Positions 41,993 through 52,623 of a DNA stretch of 64,000 nt are shown piece after piece. Made by a program: the position numbers and the translations under genes. The number at the start of each line of letters is the position of its first letter. Positions within the stretch are counted from its first letter, which is position 1. This stretch comes from Scilla litardierei (taxonomy: Eukaryota > Streptophyta > Magnoliopsida > Asparagales > Asparagaceae): positions 12,472,214 through 12,536,213 of the forward strand of contig CM061138.1 in the NCBI GenBank assembly GCA_030789695.1, in the 5' to 3' direction. Below the pieces are notes generated by a model. That model did no database searches, was not told the DNA's origin, and saw only the letters and a program-made list of their open reading frames with translations.

Positions 41993-44900
41993 GTACTCAA
42001 GGAAAAGAAAAAGAAAAGGAGCAACGAATTTAAATTTAGCTCCAAAGGGAATTGGATACTCGATAGCGGGTGCTCCAAACACATGACGGGTGACGCTCGT
42101 TTGCTCTCCGGAGTGGTTCCCATTGCGAATGGAAACCGCGTCGTATTTGGAGGCAACGAGAGCGGAACCATCATAGGTGTTGGTAAAGTCGGTAACCCTT
42201 CTAAACCATTAATTAGTGATGTTTATCTTGTTAGTGGTTTAAATCATAATCTTATTTCAATAAGTCAACTTTGTGACAAAGGTTACAAAGTTAGCTTTGC
42301 GAAAGGATTGTGTCATATTTTAAGAAAGGATAATGAAAAATTATTATTTTCCGGAACTCGTCGTAAAGACATTTATATTTTGGATCTTCCTAAGTCATAT
42401 GAACAATGTCTCGTTGCCAACACAAGTGAACAACACTTATGGCATCGACGCTTTGGACATGTGAACTTTGGAACACTATATAAGCTTTCAAAATTGAATT
42501 CTATTAAAGGTTTTCCGAAGCTTGTTTTTGAAAAGAAAAGTTTTTGTGATTGTTGTCGACGCGGCAAGCTTCCTAAATCTTCATTTAAACCTAAGAAAAG
42601 CATCTATACTAAAAGGCCACTAGAGCTATTACATCTAGATTTATTTGGGCCAACTAGAGTAGCTTCCTTAGGAAATACAAGGTATGGACTTGTCATCGTA
42701 GATGACTATTCAAGATTTACTTGGGTATTTTCATTGTGTAATAAAAATGAAGCTTTTGAAAACTTCACAATTTTTGTTAAGAAAGTACAAAATCTCTTAG
42801 GAACCACCATTGTCACTATTCGTAGTGATCATGGATGTGAATTTGAGAATGAGTCTTTTGAGACATTTTGTGATGAAGTTGGTATTACTCACACCTTCTC
42901 TTTCCCTCGTGCACCTCCTCAAAATGGTGTAGTTGAGAGAAAGAATAGTACGCTAGTGGAGTGTGCTCGCACTATGCTTGATGATAGCCAACTTGGCCAT
43001 CAATTTTGGGCGGAAGCGATACACACCGCTTGCTATGTGTTTAATAGAATACTTTTGAGGCCCGGCACTAAACAAACTTGTTATGAATTGTTGTTTGGTA
43101 GGTTGCCTCAAGTTAAACATTTTCGTGTTTTTGGTTCGAAATGTTTTATTAAGAACACATATGGTAGTTTGGACAAATTCGATCCGAGATCCGATGAGGG
43201 GATTTTTGTTGGATATTCTACGCGTAGCAAAGCCTACCGGATATTCAACAAACGAACCTCAACGATCGAGGAGTCGCTTCATGTCTCATTTAATGAAGGA
43301 TTTGTTCCAACTCGAATTTCAAATGATAATGATTCTTTGGATGTTATATGTGATTCATTTGATAATTCTAAGTCTAATGATTCTATTGAGACTAACCCAA
43401 CTAATGAAGTTGTTGAGAATGTTCCTAGTGATCAAGGTATTCCCAAACGGCTTCATACCGTTCGTGACCATCCCCATGAGCAAGTCATTGGCAATATTCA
43501 AGATAGTGTCAAGACGAGATCACAAGTCCACCACTTCGCAAATTGTGCCTTTGCCTCATCGATAGAGCCAAAGAATATTAATGAAGCTTGCGAAGATAGC
43601 GCTTGGATCTTAGCCATGGAGGAGGAGCTCATTCAATTCGAGAGGAATGAAGTTTGGGAACTTGTTCCATTGCCATCGAAGAACCACACCGTCATAGGGA
43701 CAAAGTGGATCTTCAAGAACAAAACCGACGAAAACCAAGTCGTCGTCCGGAACAAAACTCGGTTAGTAGCTCAAGGCTATCGTCAAGAGGAAGGTATCGA
43801 TTTCGAAGAATCTTTCGCTCCGGTAGCTAGATTAGAATCAATTAGATTACTTTTGTCTTTTGCATGCCATAAGAATTTTAAATTATTTCAAATGGATGTT
43901 AAAAGTGCATTTTTAAACGGAGATGTCGTTGAGGAAGTTTACGTTTCTCAACCTCCGGGCTTCATAAATGAAATATTTCCAAATCACGTTTTTAAACTAA
44001 AGAAAGCTCTTTATGGTTTGAGACAAGCTCCTCGAGCTTGGTATGATCGCCTAAAGAATTTTCTTTTGGATTTGAATTTTAAAATGGGCGAAGCCGATTC
44101 AACACTTTTTATTAAGCATGCGAATAATGATATTTTACTAGTTCAAATTTATGTTGATGATATCATTTTCGGTGCTACTAACTTCGCTCTTTGCGAAGAG
44201 TTTTCTAATGTGATGAAGGAACAATTTGAGATGAGCCACATGGGCGAACTCAAATATTTCTTAGGTCTCCAAATTCGCCAATTGAACGATGCAATCTTCA
44301 TCCACTAAACGAAGTACACGGTGGAGTTGCTAAAGCGATTTGGAATGGAGAATGCCTCCGGGAAAAAGACTCCAATGAGCACGACTACGCATCTTGATAA
44401 AGATACGGGCGGAAAGATGTAGACATTCGTCTATATCGAGGTATGATAGGTAGCTTACTTTATCTTACCGCGAGTAGGCCCGATATTATGTTTGCCGTAT
44501 GTATATGTGCTCGTTATCAGTCTCAACCTAAGGATTCTCACTTAGTAGCGGTTAAACGTATTTTTCGCTATCTAAGTTACACTTTAGATTTTGGATTACT
44601 TTATCCGAGATCTAGCACATATGAGTTAGTCTCATATAGTGACGCTGATTATGCGGGATGCAAATCCGACAGGAAAAGTACTAGTGGCACTTGCCATTTT
44701 CTAGGAAATTCTCTTGTCTCTTGGTTTTCCAAGAAGCAAAATTCGGTATCACTTTCAACCACCGAGGCGGAATACATTGCCGCCGGTGCCGCTTGTGCCC
44801 AGGTTCTTTGGATGAGACACACATTGAAGGATTTTGGTATTCATTGTGATACTAGCCCTATCATGGTGGATAACCAAAGTGCTATTTGTCTTTCAAAGAA

Positions 44901-45069
44901 TCCGGTGCACCATTCCCGATCGAAACACATAGATGTCCGACACCATTTCTTAGATGATCATGTTGCTAAAAAGGACATCATTTTAGTGTACGTTGAAACC
45001 CAAAAGCAAATCGCCGATATTTTCACGAAACCCCTAAAGGAGGACTCCTTTGTGCGGTTGCGTCGATAA
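41993..45069 (+). pseudogene. Sirevirus pol: protease, integrase, reverse transcriptase, RNase H; two lesions
   Basis: In order: aspartic protease motif LDSG (from 42059), GAG-pre-integrase H-H-C-C finger (LWHRRFGHV ... CDCCRRGK), integrase core with the three acidic residues in [17 protein letters not shown] and NGVVERKN, reverse transcriptase with [29 protein letters not shown] and the catalytic YVDD (44150-44161), and RNase H with SYSDADYAGCKSDRKSTSG, STTEAEYIAA and VDNQSAI. TAA at 44306-44308 interrupts the end of reverse transcriptase, where a Gln codon is usual. A frameshift near 44400-44420 puts RNase H (to 45069) in another frame. Frame 42083-44308 from the first ATG is 741 residues. 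Everything else is intact, so the lesions are recent. Confidence 0.9.
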
Positions 45070-45343
45070 TTGGGGATTATGGGTGAATCCGAGATATAGG
45101 ATTCATATTTTAACTCAATCATCTTGCATGCTAATATATTTCGCGATATTACATTCATGCTAGATTAATTGAATTTTTGGGAATTTTATGTGATTTATTT
45201 GAATTTATGATCGAATTCGTATTTCAATGTCGTATTTAAGATTTCGACGTTTTATGGGGTAATTTAGATGACTAATGAGTGAGTTAGGATGTTTCATCCA
45301 AGTGGTTTGTGAAGAGAAATCAAATTTCTACTTTTGGACTCTT

Positions 45344-45729
45344 CTAGTCGGTTTCAGTTCTCTTGTCAACCGACTAGATGCTCATCTAGTCGGTCAGCAA
45401 ATGAACTCAGACCGACTAGATCAAGCAAATATCCATCTCCTATCATTTTCTTTCGTTAGTCGGTCATAGTACACTTTCCGACCGACTAGATTGAAAACTA
45501 GTCGGTCAGTAAGTATACTGCGACCGACTAAATCTAGCCCTAAAAATCACTCTGTGCCTCTGTTTCGACTTAGTCGGTTCAAGCTCATTGACCGACCGAC
45601 TAGATCGTAATCTAGTCGGTCAGTGCTTGAACTGTGACCGACTAAGTGTGTTAGGGCAGTTACGTCTTTTTGATTCCAGACCGACTTATACTCATTTTTC
45701 GTTCGACTAATTTCTTAATTAGTCGGTCT
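45344..45729. repeat. Palindrome array after pol
   Basis: Three complete units and one partial unit of the same CTAGTCGGTC/GACCGACTAG hairpin found in the LTRs lie here, outside the LTR, between RNase H and the 3' ORF. Spacers differ from those of the LTR units, so this is not a copied LTR. Confidence 0.8.
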
Positions 45730-45848
45730 TCTCTCCAACTCACACTCGAAAACCCCAAAACCCCCATCGAGCCCCTTCGCATTCTCGTCGTCTCCGGCCA
45801 TTTCTCCGGCCATCGCCGCCGTCCGCCGCCGTCGACTCCACCCCCTAG

Positions 45849-46394
45849 GCATCTGCTTCCCAGTCTACTCCGTCAGCTGCTGCAGCCTCGTCTTCCCCTG
45901 CTACATTGGACGATGTCGTACGCCTACTTCGTCAGCACGACTCCCGTTTGGCTCGTACTGAGGAGGTAGTCTGCCGTATGGCTCGTATGATGGGGATTGA
46001 GCTTCCTCCTTCGGTGTCTGAGGCCGAGGAGATGGACGATGAGGAGCTTGACGAGCTTGCTACTTCTTTTGCCCGTGGCGCTGAGGCCACTGCTGCTGCT
46101 GTTGCTGGTACTACCACTTCTGCTCCTGGAGTTGGCACCACTACCGGTGCTCCAGAGCCTTCTGCTTCAGCACTTCTGTCTTCTGAGCCTGCTGTAGACC
46201 CTGTTGCTGAGCCTGCTGATATTCCAGTTGACACATCTGCTGTCGAGACCCTTGCTGCTGATGAGCCTGTTGCTGAGATCTCGACTCCTGCCCCGACGAT
46301 TCCATCTGTTGAGACGCCTCTACTCCCTGCAGATCCTGAGTCCACTCCGTCGACTGGACCCACGGACGCTGCAGATCCTGCCTCCTCCTCGTGA
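45849..46394 (+). CDS. Extra ORF downstream of pol, unknown function
   Basis: The frame opens after TAG 45846 and has no early ATG; a TTG (45906) or an upstream splice would be needed to start it. The N-terminal part reads like an amphipathic helix (LDDVVRLLRQHDSRLARTEE, then VVCRMARMMGIELPPS). An acidic stretch (EAEEMDDEELDELA) and a long Ala/Thr/Pro/Ser tail follow, ending SSS and TGA. There is no signal peptide or membrane span, so it does not look like the envelope-like protein reported for some Sireviruses. DNA just upstream (45735-45845) resembles a C-rich plant leader. Domain unknown. Confidence 0.5.
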   Translation, partial: ASASQSTPSAAAASSSPATLDDVVRLLRQHDSRLARTEEVVCRMARMMGIELPPSVSEAEEMDDEELDELATSFARGAEATAAAVAGTTTSAPGVGTTTGAPEPSASALLSSEPAVDPVAEPADIPVDTSAVETLAADEPVAEISTPAPTIPSVETPLLPADPESTPSTGPTDAADPASSS

Positions 46395-46399
46395 TCGTT

Positions 46400-47340
46400 G
46401 TTCCGAGGACTCTCCATATACGCTTTGGATGATATATCTTAGCGAGAGTATTTTGGGTTAGGATAGGGTATGAGGGTTATTATGTTTTGATGTATTTTGG
46501 ATGACGTCGCTGCTGTTGTATTTATTTTGATGAGGATGATGATGATGATGATGTATTTCTTTTTGATGGGTATGTTGTATCAATGATGTTGATGTACTTC
46601 ATATATATTGGATATCTTTTTGGATGTACTCATCTTATTATCATTTCTATATATACATCGATGTTCATGTTGTGATATTTATTTCGTCGTGCACATTCAT
46701 TCTCATTCAATGTCCATGCTATGTTATTTTGTCGCTCGACGATTCAAAACTTGGTTTCATAGATTTAAATTCTATAATTGTATAGAATTGTTTTCCATGC
46801 ACAAATTTAACCAAGAATATTGAATATTGAAGAGTATGTTTCTTTATTCAAGAAATGAATAAACATTTGGTAGTTTTAATGAATTGGATTATCATTTATT
46901 TTTATTGATAATGGAAAATTTGACACACCTTGTTTTGATTTCCACAATTTTCCCTTGGTGTCAAGTTGGTCCATTGTCTTTGTCTACGACTCCCGATGTT
47001 GGATTTTACATTTCCTAATTGTTGTCGTTGTATGCCCCCCATTTTTGGGATAATGCCAAAGGGGGAGAGATAATGATAATAAATAGCGCAAATGAAAAAT
47101 TTAACTCAATTTCCAAGAATCTAGTTTGATATGTTAGATTCAGGGGGAGTTAAGATACATATAAGGATTTTCAAAATCCGATATTTCAAAAATCAATTCA
47201 TTTTATTTATCTTACTCGTCTGCTTGATGCAATTCATTTATATTCATTTTGGAATTAACGTGTCATCAATGCAGGGGGAGTAAGTATTTTACATTTGAAT
47301 TATTATCTTTGATTATTATTTATGTTGGTTTGTCATCACC
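46400..47340 (+). other. Non-coding 3' region of the Sirevirus
   Basis: AT-rich, with a GAT/GATGAT microsatellite (about 46527-46553) and three purine-rich GGGGGAG motifs (47058-47070, 47141-47149, 47272-47280) that copy the polypurine tract. Confidence 0.65.
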
Positions 47341-47353
47341 AAAAAGGGGGAGA
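47341..47353 (+). other. Polypurine tract of the Sirevirus
   Basis: AAAAGGGGGAGAA directly before the TG of the 3' LTR; primes plus-strand DNA synthesis. Confidence 0.85.
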
Positions 47354-47777
47354 ATGTTGAATATTGGACTCCCCGGATTTGGTTTTGGATGATGAGCAAA
47401 CATAAATAATTCATGAACTAACAATTTGTGAGCGCAGTATTGGAGATCGTCGCCAATTTCACGAGAATATTCAAAGCGACATCTCAACACTTCCAAAAGC
47501 TCGTATTCAAGCCTAAAGCTTCGTTGAAGCTCCTGCAACGCTTTGGAAGTTATGAAGATTCAATCGAAGCTCTCAAAGACCGTTTATTAAGGTTTTATTT
47601 ATAGTCTTTTAGTTTCGATTGATAGAATGTTAAGCCTTGAGTATATCTTACGTTTCTATCTTCATTACGCTCATTTCGTAGCTCTAGGATCCTTGCACAA
47701 GTTCATTCTAACTTCCTCGAAGCGTCGCGCTTCGATTCGGACTTTGTTGTGCATGTTAGTTGGTACAAGAACAAGTA

Positions 47778-48293
47778 CTGACCGACTAGATGGTGATCTA
47801 GTCGGTCGGCAACTGTTCTTGGACCGACTAGTTTGATTCCTTAATTTCTTGGACTTTACTGTTTACAGTTAGTCGGTCTATGTTGACTCACCGACCGACT
47901 AGTTTGTGAACTAGTCGGTCAGTGATGCTTCTTTGACCGACTAGTTGTGACTTACTGTTCACTCTAAATTTCTCCTGAGCTACTGTTTACCGTTAGTCGG
48001 TCTAAGAACGTTTGATGACCGACTAGTTGACAATCTAGTCGGTCAACTTTTGTTCTTGGACCGACTAAGTCACTTTGCATTCAGACTAAGTTCTTTTGCC
48101 TCTTAGTCGGTCTACGTTCATTGACTGACCGACTAGTTGTGAAACTAGTCGGTCAGAAAGTGTTCTTGGACCGACTAGATTTCTAGGTCTGAAATTCTAT
48201 TTCTTCTCAGATATACTCTTAGTCGGTCCACGTTGTTTGGCTGACCGACTAGTTGATGAACTAGTCGGTCAATGATTGTTCTTTGACCGACTA
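47778..48293. repeat. Five palindrome units in the Sirevirus 3' LTR
   Basis: Each unit has a central hairpin with stem up to 14 bp (CTGACCGACTAGTT with its complement) and outer arms TTAGTCGGTC/GACCGACTAA. Repeated palindromic motifs of other sequence are known from Sirevirus LTRs. Confidence 0.85.
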
Positions 48294-48347
48294 ATTCTCC
48301 CAGATTTCTATCCGTTGGAAAATGACCTAACTTATGTTTTTGGGTTC

Positions 48348-48356
48348 CTATAAATA
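48348..48356 (+). promoter_or_regulatory. TATA box of the Sirevirus 3' LTR
   Basis: CTATAAATA, about 55 bp downstream of the last palindrome. Confidence 0.65.
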
Positions 48357-49795
48357 CGAACCTAGGTCATTTCCATCAAAAAAGAAGAGCTTCCATTCAG
48401 AGATTCATTGAGATCAAAAGAGATAGCTATTCTCCCTCAAATCTAAAGCTCTCTTCCTCACAAGAAACCCATTCTCTCTCATTTCTAGATCTAGAGAGAA
48501 GCTTGTTCTTGGTGAGCTTTTCAAGCTATTGCTTGATCCAAGTCTCCAACTCTTCCCTAGGCACCCATTGCTGCTCATTTCCTTGGTGCTAGGGCTTGGT
48601 GACTTCATCTTCCTCAAATCCTTCATTCCACCTATTGGGTAAGAAAAACTCAAGGTATATGATTTTGTGGTAAGAGTATTTATTTCATCTAAACTCTTTT
48701 ATATTGCTTATTGGCTCTCTCGGTTGTGAGAGAAGTTTGTGATCCCGGGTTGTGGGATTCACTTTGCCATTGCATGTATGATTTGATCTTGTGAAGGTTT
48801 TTCACAAGATATTCATAGTGGAAATCTTGAGTTAGGGTTTCTAACTCAAGTATCCGGAGGGGATCCGGGTGGTTGGGACGTAGGATCACCGGGAACAAGT
48901 CGGGGAGGCTTGGGTGGATCCGAACCCATTAACATCGTTTGTTAGCATTGTTAATTTCATTGTTGTCATTCAATTTAAGCTTCCGCAAATTGATTTGGTA
49001 GTTGTTTGCAATTTAATTTGGAATTATACGCCTTATTATTTTCAAGTACTATTCACCCCCCCCCCCCCCCCTCTAGTACTTGTGCAGTAGCTGGTAGGGC
49101 ATTACAGGTTTTGCTAGGAATTTCAAGGGAAAACTTGGTCTTTTGAGATTATTGCACGCATGTCACATGAATCCACTATCATGAGTAATCTAAATAACAT
49201 CCTACTCTACCATCATGTCCAGCATAAACCCTACATAAAATCCCTGGTCCAAGTTAGAATATATCATACCTTAAGAAGCCATTTTCTTCTTCGCTTCTCT
49301 TTGTCTTCTTTCCACCTTCTTTCTCCTTGAAGCAAACCTATGGTTTCTTGGTTTTAGACGCAAAATTAGGGTTTTATATCCAAGATGAAGAGAATAAGGG
49401 GGGATGGTGAATTCGGCCAGGTAGGGAAGGGGGAGGGAGAGAGGGAGAGATTGAGAGGGAGAGGGGGGGAGAGAGAGATAAGAAAAATAAAGGATTTTTG
49501 GCTTAAAGAAGAAGCCAATTGAGTTTTGGCTTAAAGAAGAAGCAACTAATTTACATACACCTTATTGCTATACACACACACTTCCCAGAAGACTATAATA
49601 TCCATCCACTTCTTAAGAATTTACAAACTTGCCACAAACATATCCCTTTTCACACTAAGCCTATTACACACACCCCTTTTTCCACGAATTAAATTATTGC
49701 CACTCCCTTCTCTTACACATCCACACAGCTACGTATCTCCAAAGGTCAGGTATCCGCTAATGCTAGCATCGTATATCGTAGATAGAGTGGTTACA

Positions 49796-50165
49796 GTTTG
49801 CATGTGCATGTTTCTTGCTTCTAAAGATTTTCACACCAATCCAAGCAGCATGAAACCCTAACCTTGTTCGGTTCCCTACATACTAGAGCCCCATGATTGA
49901 ACAATCAATGTGAATAATTTGTGTGTGCAAGTTGGCTTGATGATGTTTTGTTGGTACATTGCTATGGTATGCTTGGATTTGATAAGTATGGATTATGAAA
50001 TAAAGGTATTTGATAATACCGAGTTGATCGAATGTTTATAAATGTCAAGAAACCAGCAAAGAAAATTATATTTATTAGTCTGAGGGCTTGTGGTTAGGGT
50101 TTCGTGCTTGGCTTGGCCAGGCCATTTTTTTGGTTTGATGTTTCATGCTTGGCGTTGCTTGCTAC
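49796..50165. repeat. Copy 2 of the duplicated 3-flank unit
   Basis: Matches 27046-27496 in order (see that entry). Begins with the right target duplication of the solo LTR. Confidence 0.7.
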
Positions 50166-50555
50166 TCAGTTGGCTTTGCTGGATCATGCTTGGATTTCCA
50201 ATTCTGTTGGGTTATGTTAGCATTGGGGTTTTTTTAAGTTTGCAATTCACAATTTTGGCAATGTAATTTTTTGGCTTGATGTTTCATGATTGGCTTTGCT
50301 TGCTTACTCTGTTGTCTTTGCTGGATCATGCTTGGAGTCCCAGTTGTTGGGTTATGTTAGCATTGGGATGTTTTAATTTGCAATTCATAATTTTGGCAAT
50401 GTAATTCTTTAGCTTAATGTTTCATGCTTGGCTTTGCTTGCTTACTCTATTGTCTTTGTTGGATCAACCTTGGATTCCCAGTTCTACTTGGCTTTCAGGT
50501 TATGTTGGTTGATGTTATTTATTTCGGTTTATTTGAGCATTGCTACGAGGTGGCC
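50130..50555. repeat. Three tandem repeats of about 140 bp
   Basis: The word ATGTTTCATG(C/A)TTGGC recurs at about 50139, 50280 and 50417, with CTTGCTTACTCT, GGATCATGCTTGG and GTTGGGTTATGTTAGCATTG in the same order within units. No coding frame. Confidence 0.75.
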
Positions 50556-50740
50556 ATTATTTTTTTGTCTTGATGTATCATGCTTGACTTCCATTTTATG
50601 TTAGCTACTGTATTTTGTCGAAAAAAATTTGCCATGTTATGATTTGGCCATGCTCTTTTTTCGCTTGGTGTATCATGCTTGGCTTCCATTTTATGTTGCC
50701 TGATGTGTTTTGTTGAAATTTTTTGGCATTATTATGTTTT

Positions 50741-50841
50741 TGTTATGAGTTGGGCCTAATGAGCCTATTGGGTATCCACCCAAATAGAATAATATATATA
50801 CGAGGCTAAGGGTTTCCTAGCCATCAACCCTAATCACAACA
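50741..50841 (+). repeat. 5' LTR of the outer Ale-type element, 101 bp
   Basis: TGTTATGAGTTGGGCC to AATCACAACA. Very short LTRs are usual in this lineage. The primer site CGTTATCAGCACG follows at once. Confidence 0.65.
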
Positions 50842-51480
50842 CGTTATCAGCACGCTCGTCAGCTGAACCTCTACCGACGGACGAATCGTGAGGACGCGGA
50901 TTGGGCTTCCTTCTCCAAACTTCGCTAAATCTGACAGGTAGCATCTAGAGGTAATTACTCATATCCCCTAGATCTAAAATTTTCATGCGCATGATGATGG
51001 ATCTGTGATTTCCTTTATTAGTCTATTTTCTTTACTTTCTTTACTTAGATCTATATGAAAAATCACATTTTTTTAACATAAATCTCTATTAAAAAGAGTT
51101 TTTAAATCATTTTGGATTTACGTTAAAAATCAAATTTTCACGGTAAAAACGTTGATTCAAAGATTAAAAATTGTATTTTTTATAATAAAAATCCATTTTT
51201 TCCTCCGAAATCTACGGATCTAGAGGGCTTGGCGTCCCCTCTCCACGAGCACGACCGCCTAGCCTACAGCCGACATCGAGCGCCCACCGCGTGTGCCTTG
51301 CCTGCGCGCATGCCTGCCGCGCGCATCGCCGCGTGCACATCGGCGCCCGTGCGCGCCGTCGCCCGTGCGCATCGCCGCGCGCACATCGGCACCCACGCGC
51401 GCCACCCGCCTGCGCCCGCCGAGACCTGCTGTCGCCCCCAGGCACACATCACCCTGTGCATCTGTCGCGCGCGCCGCCGC

Positions 51481-51850
51481 GACCTGAAGTCGTCCCGCGC
51501 GCGTCGCTCGGCCTGCAGCAGCCCCCCACGCCGCGCCGCCGTGACCTGAAGTCGTCCCGCGCGCGCCGCTCGGCCTGCAGCAGCCCCCCACGCCGCGCCG
51601 CTGTGACCTGAAGTCGTCCCGCGCGCGCCGCTCGGCCTGCAGCAGCCCCCCGCGCCACGCCGCCGTGACCCGAAGTCGTCCCACGCACGTCGCTCGGCCT
51701 GCAGCAGCCCCCCGCGCCGCGCCGTCGCGACCTGAAGTCGCCATGCACGCGCCGTTCGGCCTGCACCCCCCCACGCATTGTGCCACCGCAACCTGCAGTC
51801 GCCCCGCGTGCGCCGCCTCCTTCGACCGCCGAGGCACCCCCGTTTGCGGT
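51481..51850. repeat. GC-rich minisatellite, period about 62 bp
   Basis: Five to six copies begin with GACCTGAAGTCGTCCC at 51481, 51543, 51605, 51667, 51729 and a decayed one at about 51790, each containing GCTCGGCCTGCAGCAGCCCC. GC content is extreme compared with the AT-rich flanks. Open frames on both strands here are compositional. Confidence 0.85.
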
Positions 51851-52024
51851 CGTCGCCGCAAAACCCTAATTAGAGGTTTTCCACATTTTTAAAAAAACAA
51901 TTGGTTTATAAAAATTATTAATCCATTTTTTTAACTAATTTCAGGACAATTCTATGTTATTTCATCACCAATCACATTTTTCATATTGGAGTATATTATT
52001 ATTTTTCACGTTTAATAATTATGA

Positions 52025-52092
52025 GATCCTGAGACCGCTCTGTCGTTAGTCAACTAGCATAACGGGTAATGACGTTTCCACGTGGTCCAATT
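52025..52092. other. Conserved leader block, outer copy
   Basis: GATCCTGAGACCGCTCTG, then CGTTAGTCAACTAGCATAACGG, split here by one space in similarity, match the inner element at 54058-54126 although flanking leader DNA is unrelated. Confidence 0.65.
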
Positions 52093-52132
52093 AATTATTA
52101 AACAAAAATATTTTATTCCATTAAAAATGCAT

Positions 52133-52315
52133 GTGATGTTGCATATTTTCATTGCTCGCAGCATGAATTTGCGCTTAAACATATTACGTGCCTGTGATGT
52201 TGCATATTTTCATTGCACATAGCATGAATTTACGCTTAAACATATTACATGCATGTGATGTTGCATATTTTCATTGCCCGTAGCATGAATTTGCGCTTAA
52301 ACATATTACATGCCT
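52133..52315. repeat. Three tandem copies of a 61-bp unit
   Basis: GTGATGTTGCATATTTTCAT starts units at 52133, 52194 and 52255, each with AGCATGAATTT and CTTAAACATATTAC. Weaker related words occur downstream. Confidence 0.85.
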
Positions 52316-52433
52316 GTAATGAATAAACAAATGCTTGTTGCATCACTACATGCCTATGTAGAAAATTATGTGCATGTCGCATATTTAATGTTCTGTGATG
52401 TACATTTTATTTAGCATGCTAAAATCTCTATGA

Positions 52434-52623
52434 TGTTGTGAGTTGAGGGAGGCCTTTGGCCTTCCTCCCCTCATCATCTCACCATTTACTCCCCACTAAG
52501 TTAGTGGGGAGTCCCTTGGACTCCTAAGTCCCATTAAGTGAATGAATCTATAGAGAGAGCCATGGCTTATGACATGGCTACTCCTTATCTGAGATTGTTT
52601 ACTATCTCCAAAATCCTTCAACA
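52434..52623 (+). repeat. 5' LTR of the inner Ale-type element
   Basis: 190 bp; differs from the 3' LTR at a handful of sites. Contains the internal palindrome TCCCCACTAAGTTAGTGGGGA, which would fold into a hairpin. Confidence 0.88.

Larger units (their letters stand above)
29129..49106 (+). mobile_element. Full-length Sirevirus-type Copia retrotransposon, outer copy of the LARD insertion
   Basis: LTRs of about 1.75 kb start TGTTGAATATTGGACTCC and end TAGGGCATTACA. GGTTT at 24-28 of 29100 (29124-29128) and at 49107-49111 is an exact target duplication. In order: 5' LTR (interrupted at 29992), tRNA-iMet primer site, a long gag, pol in the Copia order protease-integrase-reverse transcriptase-RNase H, a non-pol 3' region with a further ORF, several polypurine tracts and the 3' LTR. 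The long gag, the region after pol and the palindromic LTR repeats point to Sireviruses. By eye the LTRs differ at about 9-10 sites, so insertion is recent, but pol is broken. Confidence 0.92.
47354..49106 (+). repeat. 3' LTR of the Sirevirus, uninterrupted
   Basis: 1753 bp. Palindrome array 47778-48293 (five units), TATA box 48348-48356, a poly(C) run near 49057-49070 and the end TAGGGCATTACA. It shows the empty site of the LARD in the 5' copy (CTACT region, ATACTCTTAGTCGGTCC). Confidence 0.92.
27502..49795 (-). mobile_element. Gypsy-type solo LTR, minus strand, split by the Sirevirus insertion
   Basis: On the minus strand it starts TGTAACCACTCTATC and ends GGGGCGTGACA, the termini typical of Tekay/Del-type LTRs. 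GTTTG at 27497-27501 and 49796-49800 is an exact target duplication. Without the nested DNA (29129-49111) it is about 2.3 kb. No internal region or second LTR exists, so it arose by LTR-LTR recombination. This is the outer level of a three-level nest. Confidence 0.85.

Noticed and set aside
51229..51861. Overlapping frames of 100-200 codons on both strands
   Set aside because: They are translations of the 62-bp minisatellite with no stops because of GC content.
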